From: Bordetella sp. H567
GTDB taxonomy: Bacteria; Pseudomonadota; Gammaproteobacteria; Burkholderiales; Burkholderiaceae_B
Assembly: GCF_001704295.1 (NCBI RefSeq)
Contig: NZ_CP012334.1
Location: 434,001-498,000 of the forward strand
Direction of reading: 5' to 3'
DNA: 64,000 bases
Positions 35,195 through 44,187 of the stretch are shown one piece after another. A model generated the notes under the pieces. It was not told the origin of the DNA. It ran no database searches and saw only the letters and a program-made list of their open reading frames with translations. The position numbers were made by a program, and so were the translations under genes. Position 1 is the stretch's first letter; the number at the start of each line of letters is the position of its first letter.

Positions 35195-36538
35195 CTAGCG
35201 GTCCTTCAGGTCGCGCACCAGCGCATTCATCTGCGCGGCGCCCCAGGCGGCCGCCTTGGCGGGGTCTTCGCCGCCGGCCACCACGTGCTGGACCACCTGC
35301 GCCGGAATCCCGCGCGCGATGATGGGACCGATATAGGGGTTGTGTACGCCGGACATGACCACCTTACCGCCGCTGAAGGTGGCGCCCGCCTCCTGGTCGA
35401 AATCCAGCGAATTCGAGACGTCGAAGGCGGTGCGCGCGACGTCGACCCTGCCGTCCAGCGCGCTCTTCCCGGCGGCAAGCACGGCTTCCTGCGCGCTTTT
35501 GATCGGGGGAATCATGTGCGGGTAGGCGGTGAGCGCGAAATCGCGCGCGCGGTCCCCGCTGACGATGAACTTCAGGAACTTCATCGCGGCTTCGGTGTGT
35601 TTCGCGCCGGTCTTGGGGCTGGCGATGGCGTAGCTGTTGGTGCTCAGGAACTTGACCCCGACGCCGGCCGGGCCCACGGGCATCAGGGCCGCGCCCGTCT
35701 CTTGCGCCAGCTTGGGCACGGACTGCTGGGCGTTGGCGATCAGGCGCGGGGCATAGATGTCCAGGCCGATCTTGCCCGTCAGGTAGACATTGATCATGTC
35801 GCTGTACGAGTACGAGACCAGCCCCTTGGGCGCGTACTGCGCCATGTCCTTCATGAACGCCAGCGCCTTGATCGTGCCCGGGTTGTCGAAGCTGACGTTC
35901 AGGTCCTTGTCGAAGAAGGTGCCCCCGGCCGACCACATCAGCATGGCCAGGTACAGGCTGGTCATGCGGTTCTGCCCCGCGGGCAGGATAAAGCCGTTGA
36001 CGCCATCCTTGTTCAGCGCCTTCGCGGCCGCCTTCAGCTCGTCCCAGTTCTTCGGGACCTGCAGCCCGGCCGCCTTCAGCAGATCGTCGCGGTACCAAAG
36101 CACGCTGAAGTTGTTCAGCGCATACGGTACGTCGTAGTAGTGTCCGTCGATCCGGGACAGCGATCCTGCGACGAAGTCCTTCTCGCCGATGTCCGATACC
36201 AGGCTGTCCAGCGGAGCGAGATAGCCTTTGCGCGCGAACTCGACGCGTTCCTCCGAAAGCAGCTTGAAGACCTCGGGCATGGTGTGCGCGCGCAGCGCGG
36301 CGGTCACCTTCTGCAGCCGGGCATCGGTGCTGACCGATTCCATTTCGATCTTGATGCCCGGGTTCTGTTTTTCGAACTCGGCGATCGCCTTGTTGTAGAA
36401 CGCGATGCTGGGTGGATCGGTTTCGTTCTGCAGGAAGCGCACCACCTCGGTGGGCTGCGCGAACGCGGATGGGGCAATCGGAATGAGGGCGCTCGCCATG
36501 GCGGCAAGCGATACTGCCCGCAGGGATGTCCAGGCCAT
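35195..36538 (-). CDS. Extracellular sugar-binding protein (UgpB-like)
   Basis: A 447-residue periplasmic binding protein with a Sec signal peptide ending near PSAFA-Q (about residue 27). Family features include FEKQNPGIKIEMESV, LPAGQNRMTSLYLAMLMWSAGGTFFD and a C-terminal HNPYIGPIIARG. It is the first gene of the importer operon, divergent from the LysR gene at 36659. The ligand is probably a sugar, sugar acid or derivative. Confidence 0.92.
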   Translation of the reverse strand: MAWTSLRAVSLAAMASALIPIAPSAFAQPTEVVRFLQNETDPPSIAFYNKAIAEFEKQNPGIKIEMESVSTDARLQKVTAALRAHTMPEVFKLLSEERVEFARKGYLAPLDSLVSDIGEKDFVAGSLSRIDGHYYDVPYALNNFSVLWYRDDLLKAAGLQVPKNWDELKAAAKALNKDGVNGFILPAGQNRMTSLYLAMLMWSAGGTFFDKDLNVSFDNPGTIKALAFMKDMAQYAPKGLVSYSYSDMINVYLTGKIGLDIYAPRLIANAQQSVPKLAQETGAALMPVGPAGVGVKFLSTNSYAIASPKTGAKHTEAAMKFLKFIVSGDRARDFALTAYPHMIPPIKSAQEAVLAAGKSALDGRVDVARTAFDVSNSLDFDQEAGATFSGGKVVMSGVHNPYIGPIIARGIPAQVVQHVVAGGEDPAKAAAWGAAQMNALVRDLKDR

Positions 36539-36658
36539 TTCGTTTTCTCCGGCCGTTATCGTTGTCTCCTGCTGGGTATCCTAAGTAGGCATGCCGCGCT
36601 TGGGAACGCACCAAAACGTCGCGGCTTTCGATACCGTGGGTATGGAGTCCGCAAGGCG

Positions 36659-37585
36659 ATGAACAAGATCAAGGAAATCGAGGCACTGGTTGCCGCCATC
36701 GAAAAGGGCAGCCTGGCCAAGGCGGCGCTGGACCAGGGCGTAACGCCAGCCATGCTGGGGCGCCGCATTGACGCCCTGGAAACGCGACTGGGCGTGAGGC
36801 TGGTGCACCGCACCACGCGGCACCTGACGTTGACGGAGCAGGGCGCCTTGTTCCTGGACAGCTGCCACAAGATCCTGGACGAAATGGAGTACGCCGAAAG
36901 AATGGTCTCCGAGGGCCGCAACAAGGCGACCGGGCAATTGAGCGTCTACGCGCCGGCCGCCTTCGGGCGCCGCCACGTCGCGCCGCATGCGCGCGCCTTC
37001 GTGGCGCAGCATCCGGGCGTGCACATCACGTTCAACCTGACCACCAGTCCGATCGACCTGGTTCGGGAACGCTACGACGTGGGCATACGCATCGGGCAGG
37101 ACGGCGTCGACCCGAACTTCGTCGCGGTGAAGCTGGCGAAGAACCGTCGCGTGATCTGCGGGTCGCCGGGCTATTTCGAGCGCCACGGGGTGCCGCGGCG
37201 TCCGGAGGACCTGATGCGGCACAACTGCCTGGTGTTCAGTTCGCCCTCGCATCACGGCAACGACTGGGGCTTCGAGGTGGGCGGACGGACGGTGACCGTG
37301 CGGGTGGCCGGCAATGTCGGTTGCAACGATGGCGAGCTGCTGACGCATTGGGCACTGGATGGATTGGGGCTGGCACGGCGCTCCACCTGGGAGGTGCAGC
37401 CGTACCTGGAATCGGGCCAACTGATGTCGGTGCTGGACGAATATGCGCGGCCCGGGCAGGACATCCTGGCGGTCTATGCGCCGCAACGGTATGTGCCGGC
37501 CAAGGTGCGGTTCTTCATTTCGGCGCTGCGGGCGATCTACGCGCAGCCGGGCTACTGGTCCCGGCCGGTGTCGGCCCAGGACTGA
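36659..37585 (+). CDS. LysR-family transcriptional regulator, divergent from the sugar importer operon
   Basis: A 308-residue LysR protein of the AaeR/DsdC-like subgroup that begins MNKIKEIEALVAAIEKGSLAKAA, with recognition helix TPAMLGRRIDALE and wing GVRLVHRTTRHLTLTEQG. The effector domain covers about 90-300. It shares a 120-base divergent promoter region with the sugar-binding protein gene and is the likely regulator of that operon. Confidence 0.92.
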   Translation: MNKIKEIEALVAAIEKGSLAKAALDQGVTPAMLGRRIDALETRLGVRLVHRTTRHLTLTEQGALFLDSCHKILDEMEYAERMVSEGRNKATGQLSVYAPAAFGRRHVAPHARAFVAQHPGVHITFNLTTSPIDLVRERYDVGIRIGQDGVDPNFVAVKLAKNRRVICGSPGYFERHGVPRRPEDLMRHNCLVFSSPSHHGNDWGFEVGGRTVTVRVAGNVGCNDGELLTHWALDGLGLARRSTWEVQPYLESGQLMSVLDEYARPGQDILAVYAPQRYVPAKVRFFISALRAIYAQPGYWSRPVSAQD

Positions 37586-37712
37586 GGACGGGCCGCTTTG
37601 CCGTTGCTAACCAAAAGTTTCGGCGTCGCCCCCCTACCTGCCATGCGGTCCCCTCTATCCGCTCCGGACGGCCCATACACTGGCGTCACTCCTTACGACA
37701 GGCATACATCCC

Positions 37713-37787
37713 ATGAAGATTCTTCTCGTCGGCGCCACCGGCGCTCTCATTCCTCGGCGGCCTGGCCTTTCCCGGTCAAATGGTTGA
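37713..37787 (+). pseudogene. Truncated NAD(P)-binding oxidoreductase remnant
   Basis: An ATG after a plausible ribosome site opens MKILLVGATGA, the exact start of Rossmann-fold SDR proteins of the MKILLVGATG type. The similarity stops about 37745, precisely where the 3' end of the convergent LysR gene begins, and the frame closes after 24 codons. This looks like the 5' stub of a dehydrogenase whose remainder was removed by a deletion or rearrangement. Confidence 0.55.
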
Positions 37788-38649
37788 CGAATAGCTTGGC
37801 GGCCGTGGGCAGGGCCTGGAAGGACCGCACGCATATCTGCAGTTCGCGGTGCGCCCAGGGTGCGTCGATGCGCAGGATGCCGATATCGAAAATGCGCGCA
37901 TAGAGCGTGGCGATATCCACGGGCAGCACCCCCAGGCCCAGGCCGGCGTTCACCATGAAGCACAGGGTGTCGAAGCCCGTGACCTGCACCTTGACCCGCA
38001 AGGACTGTTCGAGCCGGTCCGCCGCATTGGCGACGATGTGGTTGATGGCGCTGCCGGTATGCAGGCCGACGAAATCGTAGGCCAGCGCGTCGGCAAAGCT
38101 GAAATCCTGCTTCGCCAGCAGCGGGTGATGCGCCGGCGCGATCAGCGCCAGCGTGTCGCGGCGGTAGGGCAGGACCTCGACCTCCCGGCCCGGTGGCATG
38201 CCGGAGAAAATGCCCACGTCGGCGGCGTTCTCGTGCACGGCTTTCAGGATGACCGGAGAGATTTTCTCTTCCAGCTGGAGCTGGATGTTGGGATAGGCCG
38301 CCGCGAAGGCGCGGATGTCACCCGGCAGGAACTGCGTCAGCGCGGAAATATTCGCGAAAACGCGGATAAAGCCGCGCGCGCCGCTGGCGTATTCGCGCAT
38401 GGACACGGCGATGTCGTCCAGCTCCCGCAGCGCCCGCCGCGCCATGGCCGCCAGGGCCATGCCGGCGTTGGTGGGCTGTATCCCCTTGTTCGTACGGACG
38501 AGCAACTGGGTGCGCAGCTGGTCTTCCAGCTCGCTCATGCGCTTGCTGACCGCCGCGGCCGCGATGTGCTCGCGCTCGGCGGCGGCGGCGATCGTTTTTT
38601 CCTCGATCACGCTGATGAACAGCCGCAGGGAGGTGGGATCCAGGTGCAT
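37747..38649 (-). CDS. LysR-family transcriptional regulator
   Basis: A LysR protein of about 300 residues: N-terminal helix-turn-helix (TIAAAAEREHIAAAAVSKRMSELEDQL) and C-terminal effector domain. ATG 38649 gives the family-typical MHLDPTSLRLF start; ATG 38673 would add eight residues. It is divergent from the HMG-CoA lyase gene, the likely target. Its 3' end abuts the remnant at 37713, so the end of the gene may mark a rearrangement point. Confidence 0.9.
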   Translation of the reverse strand: MHLDPTSLRLFISVIEEKTIAAAAEREHIAAAAVSKRMSELEDQLRTQLLVRTNKGIQPTNAGMALAAMARRALRELDDIAVSMREYASGARGFIRVFANISALTQFLPGDIRAFAAAYPNIQLQLEEKISPVILKAVHENAADVGIFSGMPPGREVEVLPYRRDTLALIAPAHHPLLAKQDFSFADALAYDFVGLHTGSAINHIVANAADRLEQSLRVKVQVTGFDTLCFMVNAGLGLGVLPVDIATLYARIFDIGILRIDAPWAHRELQICVRSFQALPTAAKLFVNHLTGKGQAAEE

Positions 38650-38803
38650 GCGGCGCAGTATACGTCCGGCCATCCCGTCGTCGCCACTGGCGACGGCCAG
38701 GTGCCGGTGGCCATCGTCAGGCGCGATGGCGCCATCATGAATCGTTCATTCCGCGGCGGTGTGCCCGATTGCTAGACTGCCGTTTCCGGAAAAGGACACG
38801 ATC

Positions 38804-39748
38804 ATGACCAGTACACCGAACGGCAATCCGACGAACGGCCGGCTCCATATCCAGGAAGTCGCGCCCCGCGACGGTTTCCAGAACGAAAGCCAGTTCGTCG
38901 AAACCGAGGACAAGATCCGTTTCATCGACGCCTTGTCGGCCTGCGGCTATGCCAAGATCGAGGCCACTTCGTTCACCTCGCCCAAGGCGATACCCGGGCT
39001 GCGCGACGCCGAGATCGTCATGCACGAAATCACGCGGCATCCCGGCGTGGTCTACACGGCCCTGGTGCCCAATGTACGCGGGGCGGAACGGGCGCTGTCC
39101 TGCAAGGTCGACGAGGTCAACCTGGTGATGTCGGTCAGCGAAACCCACAACCGGTCGAACCTGCGCATGTCGCGCGACGAGTCCTTCGCGCAGCTGTCCG
39201 ATGTCATCGATGCCGTGCGGGGCAGCCACGTCGCCATCAATGTATCGCTGTCGACGGTGTTCGGCTGCCCGATGGAAGGCGATATCGACCCGTATGAAGT
39301 CTTCGAGCTGATGGACCGCTTCGCGCAGCGCGGCGTCAACGGCATCACCCTGTGCGACACCACCGGAATGGCCTATCCCAGCCAGGTCGAAGCGATATCG
39401 CGCCGCGCGAAGTCCCTGTTCCCGCAGCTGGAGCTCACGCTGCATTTCCACAATACGCGCGGCATGGCGCTGGCCAATACCATGGCGGCCCTGCGGGCGG
39501 GCGTGGACCGCTTCGATGCCTCGCTGGGCGGCATCGGCGGCTGCCCGTACGCGCCGGGCGCCAGCGGCAACGCCTGCACGGAAGAACTGGTGCACATGCT
39601 GCAGCTGGACGGCTACGACACGGGCGTGGACCTGGCCGGAATACTGGCCGCCGCCCAGACCCTGCCGGCGCTGATCGGCCACGACGTGCCCAGCCAGATA
39701 TTGAAGGCCGGCACGCGCGACCGGCGGCATCCGGCGCCTTGCCAGTAA
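38804..39748 (+). CDS. mvaB: Hydroxymethylglutaryl-CoA lyase
   Basis: A 314-residue DRE-TIM metallolyase that splits HMG-CoA into acetyl-CoA and acetoacetate, the last step of leucine breakdown. The catalytic motif PRDGFQNE (21-28), the metal histidines in LHFHNTRG and the cysteine loop GGIGGCPYAPGASGN are all present. AAAGGA precedes ATG 38804. No methylcrotonyl-CoA carboxylase genes are adjacent, so a related substrate (a 3-hydroxy-3-methylacyl-CoA) is possible. Confidence 0.9.
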   Translation: MTSTPNGNPTNGRLHIQEVAPRDGFQNESQFVETEDKIRFIDALSACGYAKIEATSFTSPKAIPGLRDAEIVMHEITRHPGVVYTALVPNVRGAERALSCKVDEVNLVMSVSETHNRSNLRMSRDESFAQLSDVIDAVRGSHVAINVSLSTVFGCPMEGDIDPYEVFELMDRFAQRGVNGITLCDTTGMAYPSQVEAISRRAKSLFPQLELTLHFHNTRGMALANTMAALRAGVDRFDASLGGIGGCPYAPGASGNACTEELVHMLQLDGYDTGVDLAGILAAAQTLPALIGHDVPSQILKAGTRDRRHPAPCQ

Positions 39749-39872
39749 TTGGGATTAACATGCAACGGCCCCCGCGACGGCGCATGGTTCGGACAGGGCA
39801 ATCCGCGATCTTTCGATGATCCCCGCGCGGTACGGCGGGCATGCCGCCGGCCTTACCGTGAGCAGTCGTCCC

Positions 39873-40493
39873 ATGAAATTCCATTATTCGCCTGGTTCCT
39901 GCGCGCTGGCCGTCCATATCGCGCTGGAAGAAGCGGGTGCCGAATACGAGGCGCACCGCGTGCATTTCGACCGGCAGGAGCAGCGTTCGCCGGAGTACCT
40001 GAAGATCAACCCCTTGGGCCGCGTGCCGGTACTGGAGACGCCGCGCGGGGTGCTGACGGAGGTGATCGCCATCCTCGGCTATATCGCCGCCGCGTATCCG
40101 CAAGCGGCCCTGGCGCCGGCCGATGCCTTCGACATGGCGCGCATGATGTCCTTCAATGCCTTCCTGTCGTCCAGCGTGCATGTCGCCTATGCCCACCACA
40201 CGCGCGGCGCCCGCTGGTCGGACGATGCCGGATGCCAGGCCAGCATGGCGGCCAAGGCGCCCGCGAACTATTCCGATCTGTTCCAGATGATCGAAACCCG
40301 CAAGCTCGGCACCGCGTGGGCGATGGGCGAACAGTACACGGTGGCGGATCCGTATCTTTACGTGATGACCCGCTGGCTGGCACGGATGGACATCGATGTC
40401 GCGCGCTTTCCTGGCGTCGCCGCCCATCATCGGCGCATGAACGAACGGCCGGCGGTGCAGCGGGCCTTGCAGGCCCAGGGCTTGTCCGCATAG
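39873..40493 (+). CDS. Glutathione S-transferase family protein
   Basis: A 206-residue protein with an N-terminal thioredoxin-like domain (MKFHYSPGSCALAVHIALEEAG, then NPLGRVPVLET) and a C-terminal all-helical domain (AWAMGEQYTVADPYLYVMTRW). The SPGSCA start resembles beta-class GSTs where the cysteine is catalytic. The upstream spacer is 124 bases and may allow co-transcription with the lyase gene. Confidence 0.9.
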   Translation: MKFHYSPGSCALAVHIALEEAGAEYEAHRVHFDRQEQRSPEYLKINPLGRVPVLETPRGVLTEVIAILGYIAAAYPQAALAPADAFDMARMMSFNAFLSSSVHVAYAHHTRGARWSDDAGCQASMAAKAPANYSDLFQMIETRKLGTAWAMGEQYTVADPYLYVMTRWLARMDIDVARFPGVAAHHRRMNERPAVQRALQAQGLSA

Positions 40494-40559
40494 CAGGACA
40501 AGGCGGCGCGCGCGCTGTCTGCCGGCATGCCCGCAGGGGCGGCGAAGCGCGCCGCCCGG

Positions 40560-41354
40560 TCAATGCAGGTTGAATACCCAGCACCGCAGGCTCTTGCGCG
40601 CGATGCGGCTGTTGACCACCCGCACACCCAGGAAATACGGATGCCGGCTCTTCTTGAGTTCACTGCGCAGTTCCGGCGTGAGCTCGATGGGTGCCGGGGC
40701 GCCGGCCAGTTCGCGCGCCAGGTGGCGGAAGTTCAGCGCCAGGAAGCGATCCGAACGCCGCGCGTGATTCAGCTCCGCGCCGTTCATCATGCGCCCGAAG
40801 ACGGTATCCCAGAAACGCTCCAGCACCGGCGAGGCCGTGGTGCGCGGGACGATGGGAAACTGGCACAGCTCACTGAGCTGCGCGCGCAGGATTTCCTGTT
40901 CGATGGGCGTCGCGCAGGTCTTCAGCGCTTCCGACAAGGAAGACATTTGCGTCTGCAACCGCCGGAACTGGCGCTTGATCGCCGCCCCGTCGATGGCCTG
41001 CGTGGTGGCTTCCGACCGCATCGTCCAGTGGTCGAGCAGGCTGGGGAATCCCTCCAGCTGCAGGATGGCCAGGCGGTGGCGCAGCTGGGTGTCCGCGTGC
41101 GTCTCGGCCAGGCGGTCCAGCCACAACGTCAATGCGCCGATGGGCAATGTATGGGTTTCCGCCGCGCGCCGCCGGTCCGGCACGGTCTTGACCTGGTCGC
41201 GCAGGTCGGGGTCGGTGTCTAGCCGGCGCAGTTCCGCCCAGGTGTCCAGCTTCATGGATTCGCATAGCGGTGCGATGGCTGCGAGGACTGTCCTGCCATC
41301 ATGCGAGCAGGGAATGCGTAGATCGGCGAACGGTGTATCGACGAAATCGGACAT
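40560..41354 (-). CDS. Protein with P22 antirepressor-like N-terminal domain
   Basis: A 264-residue soluble protein. The first about 90 residues (FADLRIPCSHDGRTVLAAI, LCESMKLDTWAELRRLDTDP, then TLPIGALTLWLDRLAETH) follow the pattern of the phage antirepressor N-domain: a short beta region, a C-E-x-L/M-x-L helix, and an L-P-l-x-x-L-x-x-W-L segment. The C-terminal part is helical and not recognised. No other phage gene is nearby. The assignment is by pattern and tentative. Confidence 0.5.
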   Translation of the reverse strand: MSDFVDTPFADLRIPCSHDGRTVLAAIAPLCESMKLDTWAELRRLDTDPDLRDQVKTVPDRRRAAETHTLPIGALTLWLDRLAETHADTQLRHRLAILQLEGFPSLLDHWTMRSEATTQAIDGAAIKRQFRRLQTQMSSLSEALKTCATPIEQEILRAQLSELCQFPIVPRTTASPVLERFWDTVFGRMMNGAELNHARRSDRFLALNFRHLARELAGAPAPIELTPELRSELKKSRHPYFLGVRVVNSRIARKSLRCWVFNLH

Positions 41355-41527
41355 GGAGAGCGCTCCCATATTCTGACAGCCGCATCCCGTGGATGTGGCG
41401 GTTGGGCCCGCGCGTTGCATCTCGCCAGTGCCGGCGGTGGTCGCGGTCGGGCATGCACTCATCCTAAGGATCCCGCCTCGCCCATTGCTTTAGGTTTCGG
41501 TTGAAGCGTTTTGATAAACGGTTCGAA

Positions 41528-41989
41528 ATGCCGCAGAATCGTCGAATGGAAGCTGCCCCTGAATTGTCGTTTCGCCCCGCCACCGAGGCGGACATTCCCA
41601 CCCTGCTCGCCTTGCGGCAGCAGACCATGACCCCCCATCTGGAACGCGCGGGCGCACCGCGCGATCGCGACGCCAATCTGGCGCGGGTGAACTATCGGCT
41701 ACAGGATGCGCTGCTGGTGTACGAGGGCGCGGCGCTGGTCGGCCTTTTCAAGGTCGCGCGCGACGGTCCCGAATGGACGCTTGTGCAAGTGCAGATCGTG
41801 CCCGGCCGCCAGGGGCAGGGCTTGGGCGGACATCTGGTGCGCGCGCTGCAGGCGCAGGCGGCACAGGCCGGTTGCGCCATCACCCTGGAGGTATTGAAGG
41901 GCAACCCGGCGCGGCGCCTGTATGAGCGTTGCGGCTTCGCCGTGGTGGGCGAAAACGCGCTGGAGTACTGCATGCGGTGGTCGCCGTAG
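41528..41989 (+). CDS. GNAT family N-acetyltransferase
   Basis: A small acetyltransferase (about 153 residues from ATG 41528; ATG 41546 is an equally good start). The acetyl-CoA loop is VPGRQGQGLGGHLVRAL, preceded by TLVQVQI, and the C-terminal strand region is ALEYCMRW after NPARRLYERCGFAVVGE. The substrate is unknown. It is divergent from the antirepressor-like gene. Confidence 0.9.
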   Translation: MPQNRRMEAAPELSFRPATEADIPTLLALRQQTMTPHLERAGAPRDRDANLARVNYRLQDALLVYEGAALVGLFKVARDGPEWTLVQVQIVPGRQGQGLGGHLVRALQAQAAQAGCAITLEVLKGNPARRLYERCGFAVVGENALEYCMRWSP

Positions 41990-42085
41990 CGTCAGGCAGG
42001 GGCGCCTGCGGCGGCAAACGGAGAGGGCACCCGGACGCGGCCGTGCGGGCACCCCGCGGCGATGGGGCCGGCAAGGCCATGCGCC

Positions 42086-42649
42086 TCAATGCCCGGGAAC
42101 GGTCCAGAAGTAGACCATGCGGCCGTCGACGTTCAGCGTTTGGTCGGGCGTCCAATCCCCCATGTCGAAGGCATGGGACACGATGCGCGTCCCTGGCTTG
42201 AGCTTGAGCAGGGTGGGCCGCAGCTTGAGGTTCAGCGACGGCAGCAGGTACAGGCTGATGACCGTGGCTTGCGACAGATCCTGTTGGAACAGATCGCCCT
42301 GGACGAATTGCACCTTGTCGACAACTCCTTCTTTTTTGGCGTTCGCCCGCGCTTCCTGGATGCGTACCGGGTCGATATCGACGCCTACGCCGCGGGTGCC
42401 GAATCGCTTGGCGGCGGTGATGGGGATGCGGCCGTCGCCGGAGCCCAGGTCATAGAGCACGTCGTTGGGCCCCACCTTGGCGACTTGCAGCATGGCGTCG
42501 ACCACCGGTTCGGGCGTGGGCACGAAAATCACGTCGGGCGTGCGAGGCTTGGCGGCGGTGTCGGCGGATTGCGCCCGCACCCCCGTCGCGGCGATCGAGA
42601 GCAAGGCGCCCGCAAGGGCCAATATCCATGAATGCCGAAATATGCGCAT
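42086..42649 (-). CDS. Exported SAM-methyltransferase-like protein
   Basis: A 187-residue protein with a signal peptide (RHSWILALAGALLSIAATGVRA-Q; cleavage about residue 26) followed by a class I methyltransferase core: VLYDLGSGDGRIPI, GVGVDIDPVRI, VQFVQGDLFQ and VISLYLLPSLNLKLRP. Related proteins with this DLGSGDGRI motif occur widely. SAM is not expected in the periplasm, so either the helix is a membrane anchor with the domain facing an unexpected side, or the protein has another role. Confidence 0.78.
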   Translation of the reverse strand: MRIFRHSWILALAGALLSIAATGVRAQSADTAAKPRTPDVIFVPTPEPVVDAMLQVAKVGPNDVLYDLGSGDGRIPITAAKRFGTRGVGVDIDPVRIQEARANAKKEGVVDKVQFVQGDLFQQDLSQATVISLYLLPSLNLKLRPTLLKLKPGTRIVSHAFDMGDWTPDQTLNVDGRMVYFWTVPGH

Positions 42650-42786
42650 GGTGCAGCTCCTGATGTATGTGACGAAACAAGGCCGGGATCCCGGCGGCGT
42701 TGTGAATGTTCGCCGTGGCACGACCACGGCTGCGCCTCGCGCCTAGCCATCCACCTGATTGCGTACTCCCGCGAGGCTCTTTCGCG

Positions 42787-42801
42787 TGTTAACAGGCCCT
42801 A
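42787..42801 (-). repeat. Second copy of the stop-codon 15-mer TAGGGCCTGTTAACA
   Basis: On the minus strand this 15-mer is identical to 21003-21017, and again its TAG is the stop codon of a transporter gene. Here only the half-palindrome is present. Confidence 0.7.
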
Positions 42802-44187
42802 ATCGGCGGCGGCCGTCGCCGGGCGACCGCGGCACAGCAGCACCAACGCGCCCAACGTCAGCACGCCCAGGCCGGCGAGTGCGCCCACGCCCGTGTGCAC
42901 GACGCTGGCATAGAGCAGGTAGGCACTGGTGCCGCAGAAAAGCAGCGGCGTGAACGGATAGAGCGGGACGCGGAAGGGGCGGGCGCGCGCCGGTTCGCGG
43001 TGGCGCAGGACGAATAGCGCGATGCCGGTCAGCACGAAGAACAGCCAGAACACCGGCGCGGTGTACTCCACCATGGTGGCGAAGCCGCTGCGCGTGGCGG
43101 CGCCCAGGCCCACCAGCGCCAGCGCGATCAGGCCCTGCACGATCAAGGCGTTGGTGGGCGTATGGTGGCGCGTGTCCCAGCGGCCCAACATGCGGAACAT
43201 GGTTTCGTCGCGGCCGAAGGCATAGGTGGTACGGGCACCTGTCAGTACGGTGGCATTGGCGGACGTCAGCGCCGATATGGCGACTAGCGCGCTGATGATA
43301 AGCGCGCCGTTTTCCCCGAGCACGGCGCGCAGGGCGTCGGCCGCGACGGCGTTGGAGGCGGCCATGCCCGCCAGGCCCAGCACCTTGGCATAGGCCAGGT
43401 TGACCAGCAGATACACCGCCGTGACCAGCGCCAGGCTCCAGAACAGTGCGCGCGGCAGATTGCGGCCCGGCCCCACGACTTCCGCGGACACGTAGGCGGC
43501 TTCATTCCAGCCGCCGTAGGTCAGCATCACGAAGATGAGCACGAGTCCCCAGTTGGTAGCCGTGGGCAGGGTGGACGGCGTGACGGCGCCGCCCGTCGAT
43601 TCCCCGCCCAGCATCAGTCCGGCGCCGATGATGAACAGCACGCCCGCCACTTCCAGCACCGTCAGGCAGTTCTGCGTCCATTTGCCGGCGCGCAGGCCGA
43701 CGATATTGACTAACGTGAGCGCCACCACGGTCAGCGCCGCATAGATGGCCGCGGAGTGCGCGCCCAGCCGCAGGATCTGGCTGGCGTAGTCGCCGAAGAC
43801 ATAGCCCAGCAGCGCGATGGAGCCGGCGGGGATGATCGTCAGCCGCGCCCAGGCGAACAGGAAGCCCGTTTTCTCGCCGAAGGCCCGGCGTAGATAGTGG
43901 TAGTCGCCCCCGGCGTCCGGGTACGAGGTGGCGAGTTCGGCGTAGCACATGGCGCCGGCCAGGGAAATCAGGCCCCCCGCCGCCCAGGCGATCAGGATGT
44001 GGTCCAGGCTGGCGGCATTGGCCGCGATCAGGGCCGGGGCGCTGAAGATGCCCGCACCGATGACGATGCCCACCACCAACGCCATCACGTCCAGGGTCGA
44101 TAACAGCGGGGAAGGGCGCGCCGACGCGGGGCGTGCGCACGGCGAAGCGGGAGGCTGCGTGGAAGAGGCGTCGCGCACTGGGAGCAT
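42799..44187 (-). CDS. APC-family amino acid permease
   Basis: A 462-residue inner-membrane carrier with 12 predicted helices. The first helix carries GIVIGAGIFSAPALIA, the family substrate-binding loop, followed by CYAELATSYPDAGGDYHYLRRAFGE. The ligand is most probably an amino acid or polyamine. Its stop codon lies within a repeat shared with 21003-21017. Confidence 0.92.
   Translation of the reverse strand: MLPVRDASSTQPPASPCARPASARPSPLLSTLDVMALVVGIVIGAGIFSAPALIAANAASLDHILIAWAAGGLISLAGAMCYAELATSYPDAGGDYHYLRRAFGEKTGFLFAWARLTIIPAGSIALLGYVFGDYASQILRLGAHSAAIYAALTVVALTLVNIVGLRAGKWTQNCLTVLEVAGVLFIIGAGLMLGGESTGGAVTPSTLPTATNWGLVLIFVMLTYGGWNEAAYVSAEVVGPGRNLPRALFWSLALVTAVYLLVNLAYAKVLGLAGMAASNAVAADALRAVLGENGALIISALVAISALTSANATVLTGARTTYAFGRDETMFRMLGRWDTRHHTPTNALIVQGLIALALVGLGAATRSGFATMVEYTAPVFWLFFVLTGIALFVLRHREPARARPFRVPLYPFTPLLFCGTSAYLLYASVVHTGVGALAGLGVLTLGALVLLCRGRPATAAAD

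Noticed and set aside
34019-37585. A very long open frame (over 1100 codons) on the plus strand running through the sugar importer operon into the LysR gene
   Set aside because: Only its last part (from 36659) is a real LysR gene. The rest is antisense to strongly matched ABC genes and is open because of G+C-rich codon bias.
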